Positions 8,819 to 17,958 of a stretch of 64,000 bases of DNA are shown one piece after another. Numbering within the stretch: the stretch's first letter is position 1; the number at the start of each line of letters is the position of its first letter. The notes below the pieces were generated by a model. It was not told the origin of the DNA. It was given only the letters and a program-made list of their open reading frames with translations, and made no database searches. The stretch is from Geomonas azotofigens (GTDB lineage: Bacteria; Desulfobacterota; Desulfuromonadia; Geobacterales; Geobacteraceae). The translations under genes were made by a program, and so were the position numbers. Where the stretch lies: the NCBI RefSeq assembly GCF_018919395.1, contig NZ_JAHLME010000004.1, positions 62,001-126,000 on the forward strand, written 5' to 3'.

Positions 8819-9655
8819 ATGGCCCACCCTTCCATAACCTGTCCCGAATGCGGACGCGCCACCGATGCCAGATACTCCTCGTGCCTTTGGTGCGGCGCGG
8901 CACTGCCGCGCTCCGGCGGGAGGATCATCGAGGTGGTGCGTGGGGACCGGGGGGGCGACCTCGTCATCAACGGCATCATCGTCGCCAACGTGCTCTACTA
9001 CCTCCTGTCGCTGCTGATCTCCAGCCGGAGCGCGCTTGGCGGTGGGATCTTCGGTTTCCTGTCCCCGGACGACAACAGCCTGGCGCTGCTGGGCGCCACC
9101 GGGACCTACCCCGTCTTCCGTTATGGCCTCTGGACGCTCGTTTCCGCCAACTACCTGCACGGCGGGGCGCTGCACATCCTGTTCAACATGATGGCGCTGC
9201 GCCAGATCGGACCGTGGGTATGCGCCGAGTTCGGCGCGAGCCGCATGTTCGTCATCTACACGGTGAGCGGCATCGCGGGATACGTCCTCTCCTTGCTCGC
9301 CGGTGTCCCCTTCACCATCGGCGCCTCGGCGGCGGTGTGCGGCCTCATCGGGGCCCTGTTTTATTTCGGCAAGAGCCGCGGCGGCAACTACGGCCAGGCC
9401 GTCTCCCGCGAGGTGAGCGGGTGGTTGATCAGCCTGGTGGTCTTCGGCCTGATCATGCCGGGCATCAACAACTGGGGGCATGGCGGCGGCATCGTCGGCG
9501 GCATCATCATGGCCAAGCTCTTGGGCTACCGGGAGCGCAGCCCGGAGGGGGGCCTGCATCACGTGGCGGCCCTGTTCTGCGTGCTCCTCACCGTCGCCGT
9601 CCTCGCCCTGGGCGCCTGGAAGGGCCTTTTGGTCCTCTCCTACCGTCATTTCTGA
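8819..9655 (+). CDS. rhomboid family intramembrane serine protease with N-terminal zinc ribbon
   Basis: A 278-residue membrane protease expected to cut transmembrane helices. The start at 8819 is chosen because GAGAGGA lies about 8 nt upstream and the encoded N-terminus is a clean zinc ribbon (C8, C11, C22, C25). The frame extends upstream to 8645 without family features. Six or so membrane helices follow. The catalytic serine is S170 in GASAA, the catalytic histidine is H221 in NWGHGGG, and the HGGALHILFNMMAL motif sits in the early helices. Zinc ribbon plus rhomboid is a recurrent arrangement, but the substrate is unknown. It is transcribed divergently from the amino-acid dehydrogenase. Confidence 0.9.
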   Translation: MAHPSITCPECGRATDARYSSCLWCGAALPRSGGRIIEVVRGDRGGDLVINGIIVANVLYYLLSLLISSRSALGGGIFGFLSPDDNSLALLGATGTYPVFRYGLWTLVSANYLHGGALHILFNMMALRQIGPWVCAEFGASRMFVIYTVSGIAGYVLSLLAGVPFTIGASAAVCGLIGALFYFGKSRGGNYGQAVSREVSGWLISLVVFGLIMPGINNWGHGGGIVGGIIMAKLLGYRERSPEGGLHHVAALFCVLLTVAVLALGAWKGLLVLSYRHF

Positions 9656-9756
9656 TCCACGACCTCCTGGTCAACCCCGCGCCGGCGCGTCGTTTTTCCC
9701 GCGCACCGCATCCCGCCGCCGACGCTCTCCCCGTCAACAAGATCCCGCCCCGCAGT

Positions 9757-9767
9757 TGGTCTGACCA
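9757..9767. promoter_or_regulatory. possible GntR/FadR-type operator (TGGT-CTG-ACCA)
   Basis: Perfect inverted repeat TGGT-N3-ACCA, 106 nt upstream of upp. The pattern fits the general GT-N3-AC core bound by FadR-subfamily GntR regulators. No such regulator is encoded nearby, so this is only a candidate. Confidence 0.3.
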
Positions 9768-9872
9768 GGTCAAACCACCCCGGTCCCGATTGGCTTTGTC
9801 TAATGCGTAACTGCTTGTTTGCAGACGTAAAATCCGGTATGGTATGACCAAAATTTTCGACGGGAGAGGCAG

Positions 9873-10502
9873 ATGAGTGTCCACGAAGTAAACCACCCCC
9901 TGGTGAAGCACAAGATTGGCCTGATGCGCGAGTCCGGTATCAGCACGAAGAAGTTCCGGGAACTCACCGCCGAGATCGCCTGCCTGCTCGCCTACGAGGC
10001 CACCAGGGATTTCCCGCTGGAGTCCCGTTCCATCACCGGCTGGGACGGCAGCAGCATCGACATCCAGCAGATCAAGGGGAAGAAGGTGACCGTGGTCCCC
10101 ATCCTGCGCGCCGGCATCGGCATGCTGGAAGGCGTCCTGGACATGATCCCCAACGCGAAGGTGAGCGTGGTGGGCCTGGCCCGGAACGAGGAGACCCTGG
10201 AGGCGCACACCTACTTCGAGCGCTTCGTGGGCAAGCTGGACGAGCGCCTGGCGCTGATCATCGACCCGATGCTCGCCACCGGCGGCTCCATGGCCGCCAC
10301 CATCGAGATGCTCAGGAAAAGCGGCTGCCGCCAGATCCGCGTGCTCTGCCTGGTGGCCGCGCCGGAGGGGCTCCAGAAGATCACCTCGGCCTATCCGGAC
10401 ATCGACATCTACGTGGCCGCCATCGACCAGCGGCTCAACGAGCACGGCTACATCCTCCCCGGGCTGGGCGACGCCGGCGACAAGATCTTCGGCACCAAGT
10501 AA
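9873..10502 (+). CDS. upp: uracil phosphoribosyltransferase
   Basis: Salvage enzyme that converts uracil and PRPP to UMP. Its 209 residues match the usual family length. The PRPP-binding loop [11 protein letters not shown] is at about residues 128-138, and the uracil-binding C-terminus ends in [25 protein letters not shown] precedes the ATG. A uracil permease gene starts 65 nt downstream on the same strand, so uptake and salvage form one transcription unit that ends at the terminator at 11881. Confidence 0.97.
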   Translation: MSVHEVNHPLVKHKIGLMRESGISTKKFRELTAEIACLLAYEATRDFPLESRSITGWDGSSIDIQQIKGKKVTVVPILRAGIGMLEGVLDMIPNAKVSVVGLARNEETLEAHTYFERFVGKLDERLALIIDPMLATGGSMAATIEMLRKSGCRQIRVLCLVAAPEGLQKITSAYPDIDIYVAAIDQRLNEHGYILPGLGDAGDKIFGTK

Positions 10503-10566
10503 CACCCCTGCTGCACTCAAGCGGGGGGTGCCCCCTCCGTATCATCTTCCTAGCGAGGTCAATTGC

Positions 10567-11847
10567 ATGTCTGAAGTAAAAGATCCGGTCTGGCGCCAGG
10601 CGCTGTCCGGCGCGCAGATCCTTTTTGTCGCCTTCGGCGCGCTGGTGCTGGTTCCGATCCTCACCGGCCTGAACCCGAGCATGGCCCTGCTGGGCGCGGG
10701 GGTGGGCACCATCATCTTCCAGCTCTGCACCAAGCGCCAGGTCCCCATCTTCCTGGGGTCCTCCTTCGCCTTCATCGCGCCCATCATCTACAGCGTGCAG
10801 ACCTGGGGGCTCCCCTCGACCATGGGCGGGCTTTTCGCCGCCGGCTGGCTCTACCTCGCCTTCTCGCTCGCCATCTACCTGCGCGGCGCCGATTTCGTGC
10901 ACCGCATCATGCCGCCGGTCGTGGTCGGCCCGATCATCATGATCATCGGCTTGGGGCTTGCCAACGTGGCGGTCAACATGGCCATGGGCAAGACCGGGGA
11001 CGGCAAGGCGGTCCTCATCGATTACAACACCGCGCTCATCGTGGCCGGCATCTCGCTTGCCACCACCGCCACCGTCGCGGTGCGCGCCCGCGGCATCTTC
11101 CGGCTCCTGCCGGTGCTCTCCGGCGTCGCCGTGGGGTACGTGGTCTCCATCTTCCTCGGCCTCGTCGATTTCTCCAAGATCGCCGCCGCCCCTTGGCTCG
11201 AAGTCCCCACCTTCGTGACGCCGCAGTGGAACTGGTCCGCCGTCCTGTTCATGGTCCCGGTCGCCCTGGCGCCCGCCATCGAGCATGTCGGGGACGTGGT
11301 CGCCATCGGCGCGGTGACCGGCAAGGACTACACCGACAAGCCGGGCCTGCACCGCACCATGCTGGGTGACGGCCTGGCGGTCTGCGCCGCGGCACTCGTG
11401 GGCGGCCCTCCGGTCACCACCTATGCCGAGGTCACCGGTGCGGTCATGATCACCCGCTGCTACAACCCGGTCATCATGACCTGGGCCGCCGGCTTCGCCA
11501 TCGTGATGGCCTTCTTCGGCAAGTTCAACGCCATCCTGCAGTCCATCCCGGTGCCGGTCATGGGGGGGATCATGATGCTCCTGTTCGGCTCCATCGCCTC
11601 GGTGGGCCTGAACACCCTGATCCACGCCCAGGTCGACATGCACCGCCCGCGCAACCTGATCATCGTGTCGCTGGTGCTGGTCTTCGGTATCGGCGGGCTC
11701 AGCGTCAACGTGGCCGGCCAGCACCTGCACGGCGTGAGCCTGTGCGGCATCGCCGCCATCCTCTTGAACCTCCTGCTCCCCAAAGGGGAAGCCGCCCCGA
11801 TGGGGGGCGATGCTGTCGAGGAAGAGCCCGAGGAGACCGTAGCCTAG
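10567..11847 (+). CDS. uraA: uracil permease (NCS2 / UraA family)
   Basis: Proton-coupled nucleobase transporter of the inner membrane, 426 residues with about 12-14 hydrophobic segments. The start is placed at ATG 10567 (MSEVKDPVW), with GCGAGGT upstream. The 13 upstream codons read into the spacer. Family features: [10 protein letters not shown] near residue 65, the NCS2 signature around [17 protein letters not shown] with the substrate-binding glutamate, and [14 protein letters not shown]. Coupling with upp makes uracil the likeliest substrate. Confidence 0.93.
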   Translation: MSEVKDPVWRQALSGAQILFVAFGALVLVPILTGLNPSMALLGAGVGTIIFQLCTKRQVPIFLGSSFAFIAPIIYSVQTWGLPSTMGGLFAAGWLYLAFSLAIYLRGADFVHRIMPPVVVGPIIMIIGLGLANVAVNMAMGKTGDGKAVLIDYNTALIVAGISLATTATVAVRARGIFRLLPVLSGVAVGYVVSIFLGLVDFSKIAAAPWLEVPTFVTPQWNWSAVLFMVPVALAPAIEHVGDVVAIGAVTGKDYTDKPGLHRTMLGDGLAVCAAALVGGPPVTTYAEVTGAVMITRCYNPVIMTWAAGFAIVMAFFGKFNAILQSIPVPVMGGIMMLLFGSIASVGLNTLIHAQVDMHRPRNLIIVSLVLVFGIGGLSVNVAGQHLHGVSLCGIAAILLNLLLPKGEAAPMGGDAVEEEPEETVA

Positions 11848-11880
11848 CCTCCGGCCGACGCCTCTCGCAAAACCAACCAA

Positions 11881-11916
11881 AACGCCGTCCCGCTCTCGCA
11901 GGGCGGCGTTTTTTTT
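11881..11916 (+). terminator. rho-independent terminator after uraA
   Basis: Near-perfect 10-bp stem AACGCCGTCC / GGGCGGCGTT, loop CGCTCTCGCA, followed by an eight-T tract. Confidence 0.9.
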
Positions 11917-12245
11917 CGTGGCCTGACAATGTCGGGGCGAATAATTATTCGCCCGCCTCTCCCTCGTGGATAAAGGCCCGCGTCCCCTCCCCGGCGAGGC
12001 GCCTTTCCCCTCCCCAGGTGTTTACTTGGCGGCTCCGCGCCTGGACGCCTTTGCGTTACCCGCTTGATGCTGTCGGGTTTTGCTTGCCCTCCTGACGCCC
12101 CGTCTCAATTGCCAACTCCGCCGACATCGGTATAATCTATTCGTTTTAAATTAGAATAAATTAACCTTGTAGGCCGGCGCACCCTTTCGGTTGCCGGAAG
12201 CGAACCGCGCCCCGCGGCAGCCGGGCGCCCAAAAAGGAGGTCGTC
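11917..12245. other. intergenic region between uraA terminator and bfr
   Basis: About 330 nt without a convincing gene. The first half is GC-rich and contains GACGCCTTTGCGTTACC near 12040, which resembles one arm of the inverted-repeat element at 31104-31208. The last 110 nt are AT-rich (TTTTAAATTAGAATAAATTAA at about 12143-12163) and probably hold the bfr promoter. No clear -35/-10 pair or Fur box could be assigned. Confidence 0.5.
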
Positions 12246-12713
12246 ATGAAGGGAAACGAGAGGGTGATCGAGCAGTTGAACGTACGCCTGGCGGAGGAGC
12301 TGACCGCGATCAACCAGTACATGGTGCACGCGGAGATGTGCGAAAACTGGGGCTACAAGAGGCTGTATTCTGCCATCAGGGAGCGCGCCGTCACCGAGAT
12401 GAAGCACGCCGAGAAGCTGATCGAGCGGATCCTGTTTCTGGAGGGAAGGCCCATCGTGAGCAGGCTGGATCCGATCCACATCGGCGGGGAGATCCCGAAG
12501 ATGCACCAGTTCGACCACGCCCTCGAGGAGAGCGCCATCAAGGGGTACAACGAGAGCATCAAGCTGGCCATGGAACTGGGCGATAACGGGACCAAGGAAC
12601 TGCTGGAATCGATCCTCAAGCAGGAGGAGAACCACATCGACGACATCGAGGCCCAACTCGACCAGATCTCGCAGATGGGGGTGCAGAATTACCTGGTGGA
12701 CCAGGTCGGCTGA
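12246..12713 (+). CDS. bfr: bacterioferritin
   Basis: Iron-storage ferritin of the haem-binding type, 155 residues, expected to form a 24-subunit cage. All ferroxidase ligands of the family are in register: E18, E51, H54, E94, E127 and H130. M52, the inter-subunit haem ligand, is also present. The start is supported by AAAAAGGAGG about 7 nt upstream. It oxidises Fe(II) and stores it as a ferric mineral in the cytosol. It ends at a terminator shared with the convergent PAS gene. Confidence 0.95.
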   Translation: MKGNERVIEQLNVRLAEELTAINQYMVHAEMCENWGYKRLYSAIRERAVTEMKHAEKLIERILFLEGRPIVSRLDPIHIGGEIPKMHQFDHALEESAIKGYNESIKLAMELGDNGTKELLESILKQEENHIDDIEAQLDQISQMGVQNYLVDQVG

Positions 12714-12742
12714 CGCAGGTTGCCGGCTGGCGGATACGGAGA

Positions 12743-12776
12743 GAGGGCGCCGGGATCACTCCCGGCGCCCTCTTTT
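12743..12776 (+). terminator. terminator between bfr and the PAS gene
   Basis: Perfect 12-bp stem GAGGGCGCCGGG / CCCGGCGCCCTC with loop ATCACT and a short T tract. The PAS gene stop codon (12775-12777) lies at its edge, so the hairpin can serve both strands. Confidence 0.85.
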
Positions 12777-13227
12777 AGTGTGCGCCCTGGGCGTCCTGCG
12801 CCTTTTCCAGTTCTGCCAGGCGCGCCCGCAGCGCCTTTTCCTTCTGCCACCGGGCGCTCACGTCCCGCATCACCGCCACGGTTCCGGCGACGTTCCCCTC
12901 GGCATCCCTGATGATGGTCATGGAGAATTCGGTCGAGATGCGTGAGCCGTCCTTTTTCAGTGCGGGGGCCGCCAGCAGTTCCTTCGCGTAGCGCGTGGCG
13001 CCGGTTTCCATGACCCGGTAGTACCCCTCCCAGTGCCGGGCGCGCTGGTTCTCCGGGATGAAGATGTCGAGCGACTGCCCCAGCGCCTCCTCCGCGCTGA
13101 ACCCGAGCATCTCTTCCGCCCCCTTGTTCCAGAGTCTGATCAACCCCTCCCTGTCAGAGAAGATGATGGCGTCGTTGCAGTTCTGTACCAGCTGCCGGTG
13201 CAGCTCCTGTATATCGATATCCTTCAT
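12775..13227 (-). CDS. stand-alone PAS domain protein
   Basis: A 150-residue soluble protein made of one PAS domain (about 8-130) and a short charged helix (about 130-148, QKEKALRARLAELEKAQ). Seen: NCNDAIIFSDREGLIRLWN, GAEEMLGFSAEEALGQ, and a PAC-like end FSMTIIRDAEGNVAGTVAVMRD. No output domain is present, so it probably signals through a partner or binds a ligand. The start is supported by GGGAGGTCACC. It faces the chemotaxis receptor gene across a 211-nt divergent spacer that carries an FNR-like palindrome. Confidence 0.85.
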   Translation of the reverse strand: MKDIDIQELHRQLVQNCNDAIIFSDREGLIRLWNKGAEEMLGFSAEEALGQSLDIFIPENQRARHWEGYYRVMETGATRYAKELLAAPALKKDGSRISTEFSMTIIRDAEGNVAGTVAVMRDVSARWQKEKALRARLAELEKAQDAQGAH

Positions 13228-13279
13228 GGTGACCTCCCGTGCGGTTTTGTCTCAATAGTACCATCCCCCGTGCAACCGG

Positions 13280-13299
13280 CTCTTGACCCAGGTCAAGAG
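13280..13299. promoter_or_regulatory. FNR/CRP-superfamily-like palindrome
   Basis: Perfect 9-bp inverted repeat around a 2-bp centre: CTCTTGACCCAGGTCAAGAG. The core TTGAC-N4-GTCAA is one base per half-site away from the FNR box TTGAT-N4-ATCAA. It lies 53 nt upstream of the PAS gene and 139 nt upstream of the receptor gene, so it could act on either. Confidence 0.5.
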
Positions 13300-13366
13300 A
13301 TCGGGATGGTGCGGCGCGTGACGTGTCCGGTTTCCATTAAATATACATAATATTGAACACTGTTTC

Positions 13367-13394
13367 TAAAGATGATGTAAACAGCAGCCGATAT
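13367..13394 (+). promoter_or_regulatory. candidate sigma-28 (FliA) promoter for the chemotaxis receptor
   Basis: TAAAGATG, a 12-nt spacer, then GCCGATAT. The flagellar sigma-28 consensus is TAAAGTTT-N11-GCCGATAA, so both boxes match well and the spacer is one base long. It lies 44 nt upstream of the receptor start codon. Confidence 0.5.
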
Positions 13395-13438
13395 TCACAC
13401 TACTGACAGAGGACTCTGGGGTCCATCGGGGAGGGGTG

Positions 13439-15520
13439 ATGTTCAAGAACAAGCTGATGCACAAGATCCTGGCGATCATAGGTGTGAACCTTCTGGTGGG
13501 AAGCACCATAGTCGGTTGCCTGGCGATCTGGCTCCAATACAGCTCCACCATGAAGCTGCAGGAGCAAAACAGCCGTACCATGTCCGCGGTCATCATCGAC
13601 GAGATCAAGTCTTTCATGATGAAGGACGACTCGAAGTCGGTGCTGAACCTGGCCAAGGCAGCGAAAGAGCAGAATTTCGGCTTCGACCTGCAGATCTATG
13701 GCAAGGACGGCAAGGATCCGGTCACCGGCGCGGTCAACAAGGACGTGACCGAAAGCTTCGCCACCGGCAAAAGGATCGAGCGGCGCGAGACGGTGAATGG
13801 CCTGCACGCCCTGCGCGCGGTGGTGCCGATGAAGAACGAGCAGCGCTGTCAGCAGTGCCACGACGCCGGGGACAAGTACCTCGGGGCGGTGCTGCTCACC
13901 TCGTCCCTGGAGGGCGGCTACCAGAGCGCCGTGAAGATGATCACCATCCTGGTGGGGGCCGGTTGCGTCTTCTTCCTCTGCATGATGGTCGGGATGTACG
14001 TCTTCTTCAAGAATTCTGTGATGCGCGAGATCCTGTTCTTCTCGGAGAAGCTCAAGGACATCGCGGAAGGGGAGGGGGACCTCACCAAGGAGATCCCGGT
14101 CCGCTCAGACGACGAGGTCGGCGACCTGGCACGCCACATCAATCACCTGGTCAAAAAACTGCGCGAAACCATCACGGTGCTCTACGACCTGGCCGAGAGC
14201 ATCTCCATCTCGCTGTGCCAGGTCTCCAGCCGGGCCACGAACACGGTCGCCTCGGCCGCGGACCAAAAGCAGCGCTCCGAGGCGGTGGCGGTGGCCACGG
14301 AGGAGATGGCGGCGACCCTCAACGTCGTCGCGGGCAACACGCACCAGGCGGCGGAGTTCTCCTCGGAGGTCGACGAGGCGGCCAACCGCGGCATGGGCGT
14401 CGTGGACAGCGCCTGCAACTCGATCACCCTGATCAGGGAAAACGTGGCGCAGACCCTGGGGACCGTGCAACGGTTGGAGACCTCGTCGGCGCAGATCGGC
14501 GACATCATCGTCCTGATCGAGGACATCGCCGACCAGACCAAGCTCTTGGCACTGAACGCCGCCATCGAGGCGGCCCGCGCCGGCGAGCACGGACGCGGGT
14601 TCGCCGTGGTCGCCGACGAGGTGAAGATGCTTTCGGAGAAGACCGCCACCTCCACCAAGGAGATCGCCAAGATCATCACCAACATCCAGATCGAGAGCCG
14701 CGAGGCGGCCCGCTCCATCACCGAGGAACAGGGGCGGGTGGATGACGGCGTCGAGAAATCGGCGGCGGCTAAGGAGTGCCTGGAGCGGATCCTGGGGCTC
14801 GCCGGAGAGACGGCGCAGCTCATCAACCAGATCGCGTCCGCCACCGAGGAGCAGAGCGCAACCACCAACGAGATCGCGGAAAAGATCCACAACGTCTCCA
14901 GTTCGGCCTCCGCCGTCCACGAGGACATGCTGGAAAGCGACCGGGCCTTCACGGACCTGACCCGGGTGGCGGAACAGATCTTCTCCACGGTGGGGAAATT
15001 CAGCGTGGGGAACCGGCACGACGAGATGAAGGCTCTCGCCACCGAGCTGAGGGACAAGCTGGCGGCGACCATAGAGCAGGGGGTGGCCTCGGGGAGGATC
15101 TCCATGGCCGACCTCTTCGACCGCAACTACCGCCCCATCGCCGATACCTCGCCGCAAAAGTATCACACCGCCTTCGACAGCTTCTTCGACCAGTACGTCG
15201 GGCCGGTGCAGGAGGAGATCCTGGCGCGTGAGGGGACCATCTTCTTCGCCATCTGCGTCGACGATCACGGCTATGTCCCCTGCCACAACGTCCGCTATTC
15301 CAAGCCCCTGACCGGCGACCCCGAAACCGACAAGGTGAACAACCGGACCAAGCGGATCTTCGACGACAAGACCGGCCTCAAGGCCGCGCAGAACACCGAG
15401 CCGTACCTGCTGCAGACCTACATGAGGGACACCGGGGAGATCATGAACGACATCTCGACCCCCGTCATCCTGAACAACCGGCACTGGGGCGCGGTCCGGA
15501 TCGGCTACCTCGCCAAATAG
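13439..15520 (+). CDS. methyl-accepting chemotaxis protein with periplasmic c-type haem sensor
   Basis: Transmembrane chemoreceptor of 693 residues (GTG 13436 is an alternative start; GGGGAGGGG fits ATG 13439 better). Order: TM1 (about 8-35), periplasmic sensor with a single CQQCH haem-c motif (about residues 137-141), TM2 (about 162-190), HAMP (about 190-245), and the signalling domain with the hairpin tip [23 protein letters not shown]-terminal extension of about 150 residues ends [21 protein letters not shown]. It resembles the PAS/Cache-like tail found on some receptors and should be cytosolic. Haem-c PAS-like receptors are known from Geobacter, so redox or gas sensing is plausible. The candidate sigma-28 promoter upstream would tie expression to motility. 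Confidence 0.92.
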   Translation: MFKNKLMHKILAIIGVNLLVGSTIVGCLAIWLQYSSTMKLQEQNSRTMSAVIIDEIKSFMMKDDSKSVLNLAKAAKEQNFGFDLQIYGKDGKDPVTGAVNKDVTESFATGKRIERRETVNGLHALRAVVPMKNEQRCQQCHDAGDKYLGAVLLTSSLEGGYQSAVKMITILVGAGCVFFLCMMVGMYVFFKNSVMREILFFSEKLKDIAEGEGDLTKEIPVRSDDEVGDLARHINHLVKKLRETITVLYDLAESISISLCQVSSRATNTVASAADQKQRSEAVAVATEEMAATLNVVAGNTHQAAEFSSEVDEAANRGMGVVDSACNSITLIRENVAQTLGTVQRLETSSAQIGDIIVLIEDIADQTKLLALNAAIEAARAGEHGRGFAVVADEVKMLSEKTATSTKEIAKIITNIQIESREAARSITEEQGRVDDGVEKSAAAKECLERILGLAGETAQLINQIASATEEQSATTNEIAEKIHNVSSSASAVHEDMLESDRAFTDLTRVAEQIFSTVGKFSVGNRHDEMKALATELRDKLAATIEQGVASGRISMADLFDRNYRPIADTSPQKYHTAFDSFFDQYVGPVQEEILAREGTIFFAICVDDHGYVPCHNVRYSKPLTGDPETDKVNNRTKRIFDDKTGLKAAQNTEPYLLQTYMRDTGEIMNDISTPVILNNRHWGAVRIGYLAK

Positions 15521-16008
15521 CGCGGCGCCCGGGGCGCGGGACACGGTCCCCCCGGGCGCCACCGCGTCACACCTGGGTGCCGCTCCACGAGGGGCGGCCG
15601 TCCACCCTTCATTTGTTTTATTTTTGTGTAAGACGCCCAGCCGGCAGCGGCTGCCGCCGCGGCGCGCGCCGAGGCTGGCACCCCCGGTCGCGCCGGCTCG
15701 CTCCGCCTGGGCGACCGCTACCCCTCTGTCGTGCTGGCGTCCATAGAGGGGCAGAATAGAAAGAAAAATTTCCTCCGGTGGCCGCACGCCCCCCTTCATG
15801 AAAATACCCAATTTAACAGAGTAAACCGCGCCGTCACGGGCGGGGTCCGCTTCCCCGGAGGCACGAAACAACTTTTTATTCTTGACGTGAACGGCAAGTT
15901 CAGATTAGATTGCATACTGTATACATTGCCGCGGTGTCCGCTCAACGGGCTCCCACCGCGGCGCGAGGGGATCCAGGGGGTCCCGTGGGTGGCGCTTGGG
16001 GTTTTTAG
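15521..16008. other. long intergenic region upstream of the acetate CoA-transferase
   Basis: About 490 nt with no supported gene. The first 200 nt are very GC-rich and rich in short inverted repeats. The last 130 nt are AT-richer and hold a possible promoter TTGACG-N18-TAGATT (15882-15911) overlapping the palindrome at 15909-15927. A second promoter follows at 16009. Confidence 0.5.
15909..15927. promoter_or_regulatory. candidate palindromic operator (ATTGCATAC-T-GTATACATT)
   Basis: Imperfect 9-1-9 inverted repeat, 7 of 9 positions symmetrical, overlapping the -10 of a weak upstream promoter. The GTATAC core resembles sites of GntR-family regulators. It lies about 250 nt upstream of the CoA-transferase gene. 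Confidence 0.35.
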
Positions 16009-16037
16009 TTGACTCGACGGCCCCGCTTAAGTAGAAT
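16009..16037 (+). promoter_or_regulatory. sigma-70 type promoter for the CoA-transferase gene
   Basis: TTGACT, a 17-nt spacer, TAGAAT. The predicted start near 16044 gives a 5' leader of about 135 nt before ATG 16180. Confidence 0.7.
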
Positions 16038-16179
16038 CCGGTTCTAATTTTACCTCAAACAGGGATAAAGCCGCGCCTGACAAGCCCTTTACCGCGCGGG
16101 AAATGGCGTCAAAAAACATGCGATTTGTCAGCTTTACGCTGATTTGGATGTAAACATCAAAACAAAACAGGAGGCAGAT

Positions 16180-17778
16180 ATGTCCGAGTACGGCACACTT
16201 CAAGACCGGGTACAATGCAAACAACTTTTGAACAAGGTCAAGACTCCCGAGCAGACGATAGAGTTCTTCAAGAACGGGATGAACCTTGGTTGGTCTGGTT
16301 TTACCCCGGCCGGTTATCCGAAAGTGGTGCCCATCGCCCTGGCTGACCACGTTGAGAAGAACAACCTGCAGGGCAAGCTGAAGTTCAACCTCTTCATCGG
16401 CGCTTCCGTCGGTGCCGAGACCGAAGACCGTTGGGCGACTCTGGACATGATCGACCGCCGCTGGCCGTACCAGACCGGCAAGAACATCGCCGCGGGCATC
16501 AACTCCGGCCGCATCCGCATGGGCGACAAGCACCTCTCCCTGTTCGCACAGGACCTGGGCTACGGCTTCTACACCAAGGACTCCGAGAGCGGCAAGCTCG
16601 ACCTCGCCATCATCGAAGTCTCCGCCATCAAGGAAGACGGCTCTCTGGTGCCGACCTCTTCCTGCGGCGTCATCCCTGAGATCCTGATGATCTGCGACAA
16701 GATCATCCTCGAGGTGAACACCGGACAGCCCTCCTTCGAAGGGATCCACGACCTCCTGACCCCGCTCACCCCGCCGAACCGCCAGATCTTCGGCATCACC
16801 CATGCCGGCGAGAGGATCGGTTCCACCTCGATCCCCTGCGACCCGAACAAGGTCGTCGCCGTGGTCGAGTCCAAGCTGCGTGACCAGGGTCGCGCCTTCG
16901 CCGAGCAGGATGACACCTCCGAGGCGATCGCGAACCACATCATCGACTTCTTCACCGCCGAGGTTAAAGCGGGCCGTCTGCCGAAGAACCTGCTCCCGAT
17001 CCAGTCGGGCGTGGGCTCCATCGCCAACGCCGTCATCGGCGGTCTGGCCAAAGGCCCCTTCAGCAACCTGACCGTCTACACCGAGGTGCTCCAGGACACC
17101 ATGCTGGACCTGTTCGACTCCGGCAAACTCGACGCAGCTTCCTCCTGCTCGCTGTCCCTCTCCGCAAGCCCGGGCTTCCCGCGCTTCTTCGAGAACATGG
17201 ACAAGTACTTCGACAAGATCACCCTGCGTCCGCTCTCCATCTCGAACGCACCGGAGCCGATCCGTCGTCTGGGTTGCATCGCCATGAACACCCCGGTCGA
17301 GATCGACATCTTCGCGCACGCCAACTCCACCCTGGTCGGCGGTACCCGCATGATCAACGGCCTGGGCGGCTCCGGCGACTTCCTCAGGAACGGCTTCCTG
17401 AAGATGATGCACACCCCGTCTTCCCGTCCGAGCAAGACCGACCCGACCGGTATCTCCTGCGTCGTGCCGCACTGCTCGCACATCGACCACACCGAGCACG
17501 ACCTCGACTGCGTCATCACCGAGCAGGGCCTGGCCGACCTGCGTGGCCTGGCTCCGAAGGAGCGCGCCCGTCGCATCATCGAGAAGTGCGCGCACCCGGA
17601 TTACAAGGCGCAGCTCACCGAGTACCTCAACATCGCCGAGAAGGACTGCCTGGCGAGGAAGGTCGGCCACGAGCCGCAGCTGTGGGATCGCGCCTTCAAG
17701 ATGCACCTCAACCTTGAGAAGAACGGCACCATGAAGCTCAAGAACTGGGATGTGAAGATCGACCTCTGCGAGGACTAG
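16180..17778 (+). CDS. acetyl-CoA hydrolase/transferase family; likely succinyl:acetate CoA-transferase
   Basis: Transfers CoA between succinyl-CoA and acetate. In Geobacter this reaction both activates acetate and completes the TCA cycle in place of succinyl-CoA synthetase. The start is ATG 16180 with AGGAGG 6 nt upstream, giving 532 residues; the 12 codons upstream are not family-like. Seen: the IQSGVGSIANAVIGGL motif and the expected catalytic glutamate in VYTEVLQD, and a C-terminal ITEQGLADLRGL signature. Codon use is strongly biased to preferred codons (few G-ending rare forms), typical of a highly expressed gene. Acetyl-CoA hydrolase is the alternative name for the same fold. Confidence 0.88.
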   Translation: MSEYGTLQDRVQCKQLLNKVKTPEQTIEFFKNGMNLGWSGFTPAGYPKVVPIALADHVEKNNLQGKLKFNLFIGASVGAETEDRWATLDMIDRRWPYQTGKNIAAGINSGRIRMGDKHLSLFAQDLGYGFYTKDSESGKLDLAIIEVSAIKEDGSLVPTSSCGVIPEILMICDKIILEVNTGQPSFEGIHDLLTPLTPPNRQIFGITHAGERIGSTSIPCDPNKVVAVVESKLRDQGRAFAEQDDTSEAIANHIIDFFTAEVKAGRLPKNLLPIQSGVGSIANAVIGGLAKGPFSNLTVYTEVLQDTMLDLFDSGKLDAASSCSLSLSASPGFPRFFENMDKYFDKITLRPLSISNAPEPIRRLGCIAMNTPVEIDIFAHANSTLVGGTRMINGLGGSGDFLRNGFLKMMHTPSSRPSKTDPTGISCVVPHCSHIDHTEHDLDCVITEQGLADLRGLAPKERARRIIEKCAHPDYKAQLTEYLNIAEKDCLARKVGHEPQLWDRAFKMHLNLEKNGTMKLKNWDVKIDLCED

Positions 17779-17800
17779 TCGGTCGCAGCGCAAGCAACGA

Positions 17801-17834
17801 AAAGGCCCCGCCGGCAACGGCGGGGCCTTTTTTG
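17801..17834 (+). terminator. strong rho-independent terminator after the CoA-transferase
   Basis: Perfect 13-bp stem AAAGGCCCCGCCG / CGGCGGGGCCTTT closed by a GCAA tetraloop and followed by further Ts. Confidence 0.95.
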
Positions 17835-17853
17835 TTGGCCGGCGTGGCTGTCC

Positions 17854-17923
17854 GACTGGGAAGACTGGGAAGACTGGGAAGACTGGGAAGACTGGGAAGA
17901 CTGGGAAGACTGGGAAGACTGGG
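17854..17923 (+). repeat. GACTGGGAA minisatellite, 7 full copies plus a partial
   Basis: Perfect 9-bp tandem repeat starting at 17854, 17863, 17872, 17881, 17890, 17899 and 17908, then a 7-base partial copy. It lies between the terminator of the CoA-transferase and the 3' end of xerC. Confidence 0.97.
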
Positions 17924-17930
17924 CTGGGCT

Positions 17931-17958
17931 GCGGGCTGCGGGCTGCGGGCTGCGGGCT
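17931..17958 (+). repeat. GCGGGCT tandem repeat, 4 copies, running into the xerC stop codon
   Basis: Four perfect 7-bp copies directly after the 9-bp minisatellite. The last copy overlaps the complement of the xerC stop codon (17957-17959). Confidence 0.95.

Noticed and set aside
15640-15800. Cyclic-di-GMP (GEMM) riboswitch in the GC-rich intergenic region
   Set aside because: The conserved GEMM core could not be found on either strand.
17854-17958. CRISPR array
   Set aside because: The repeats are tandem without spacers and the units are only 7-9 bp.
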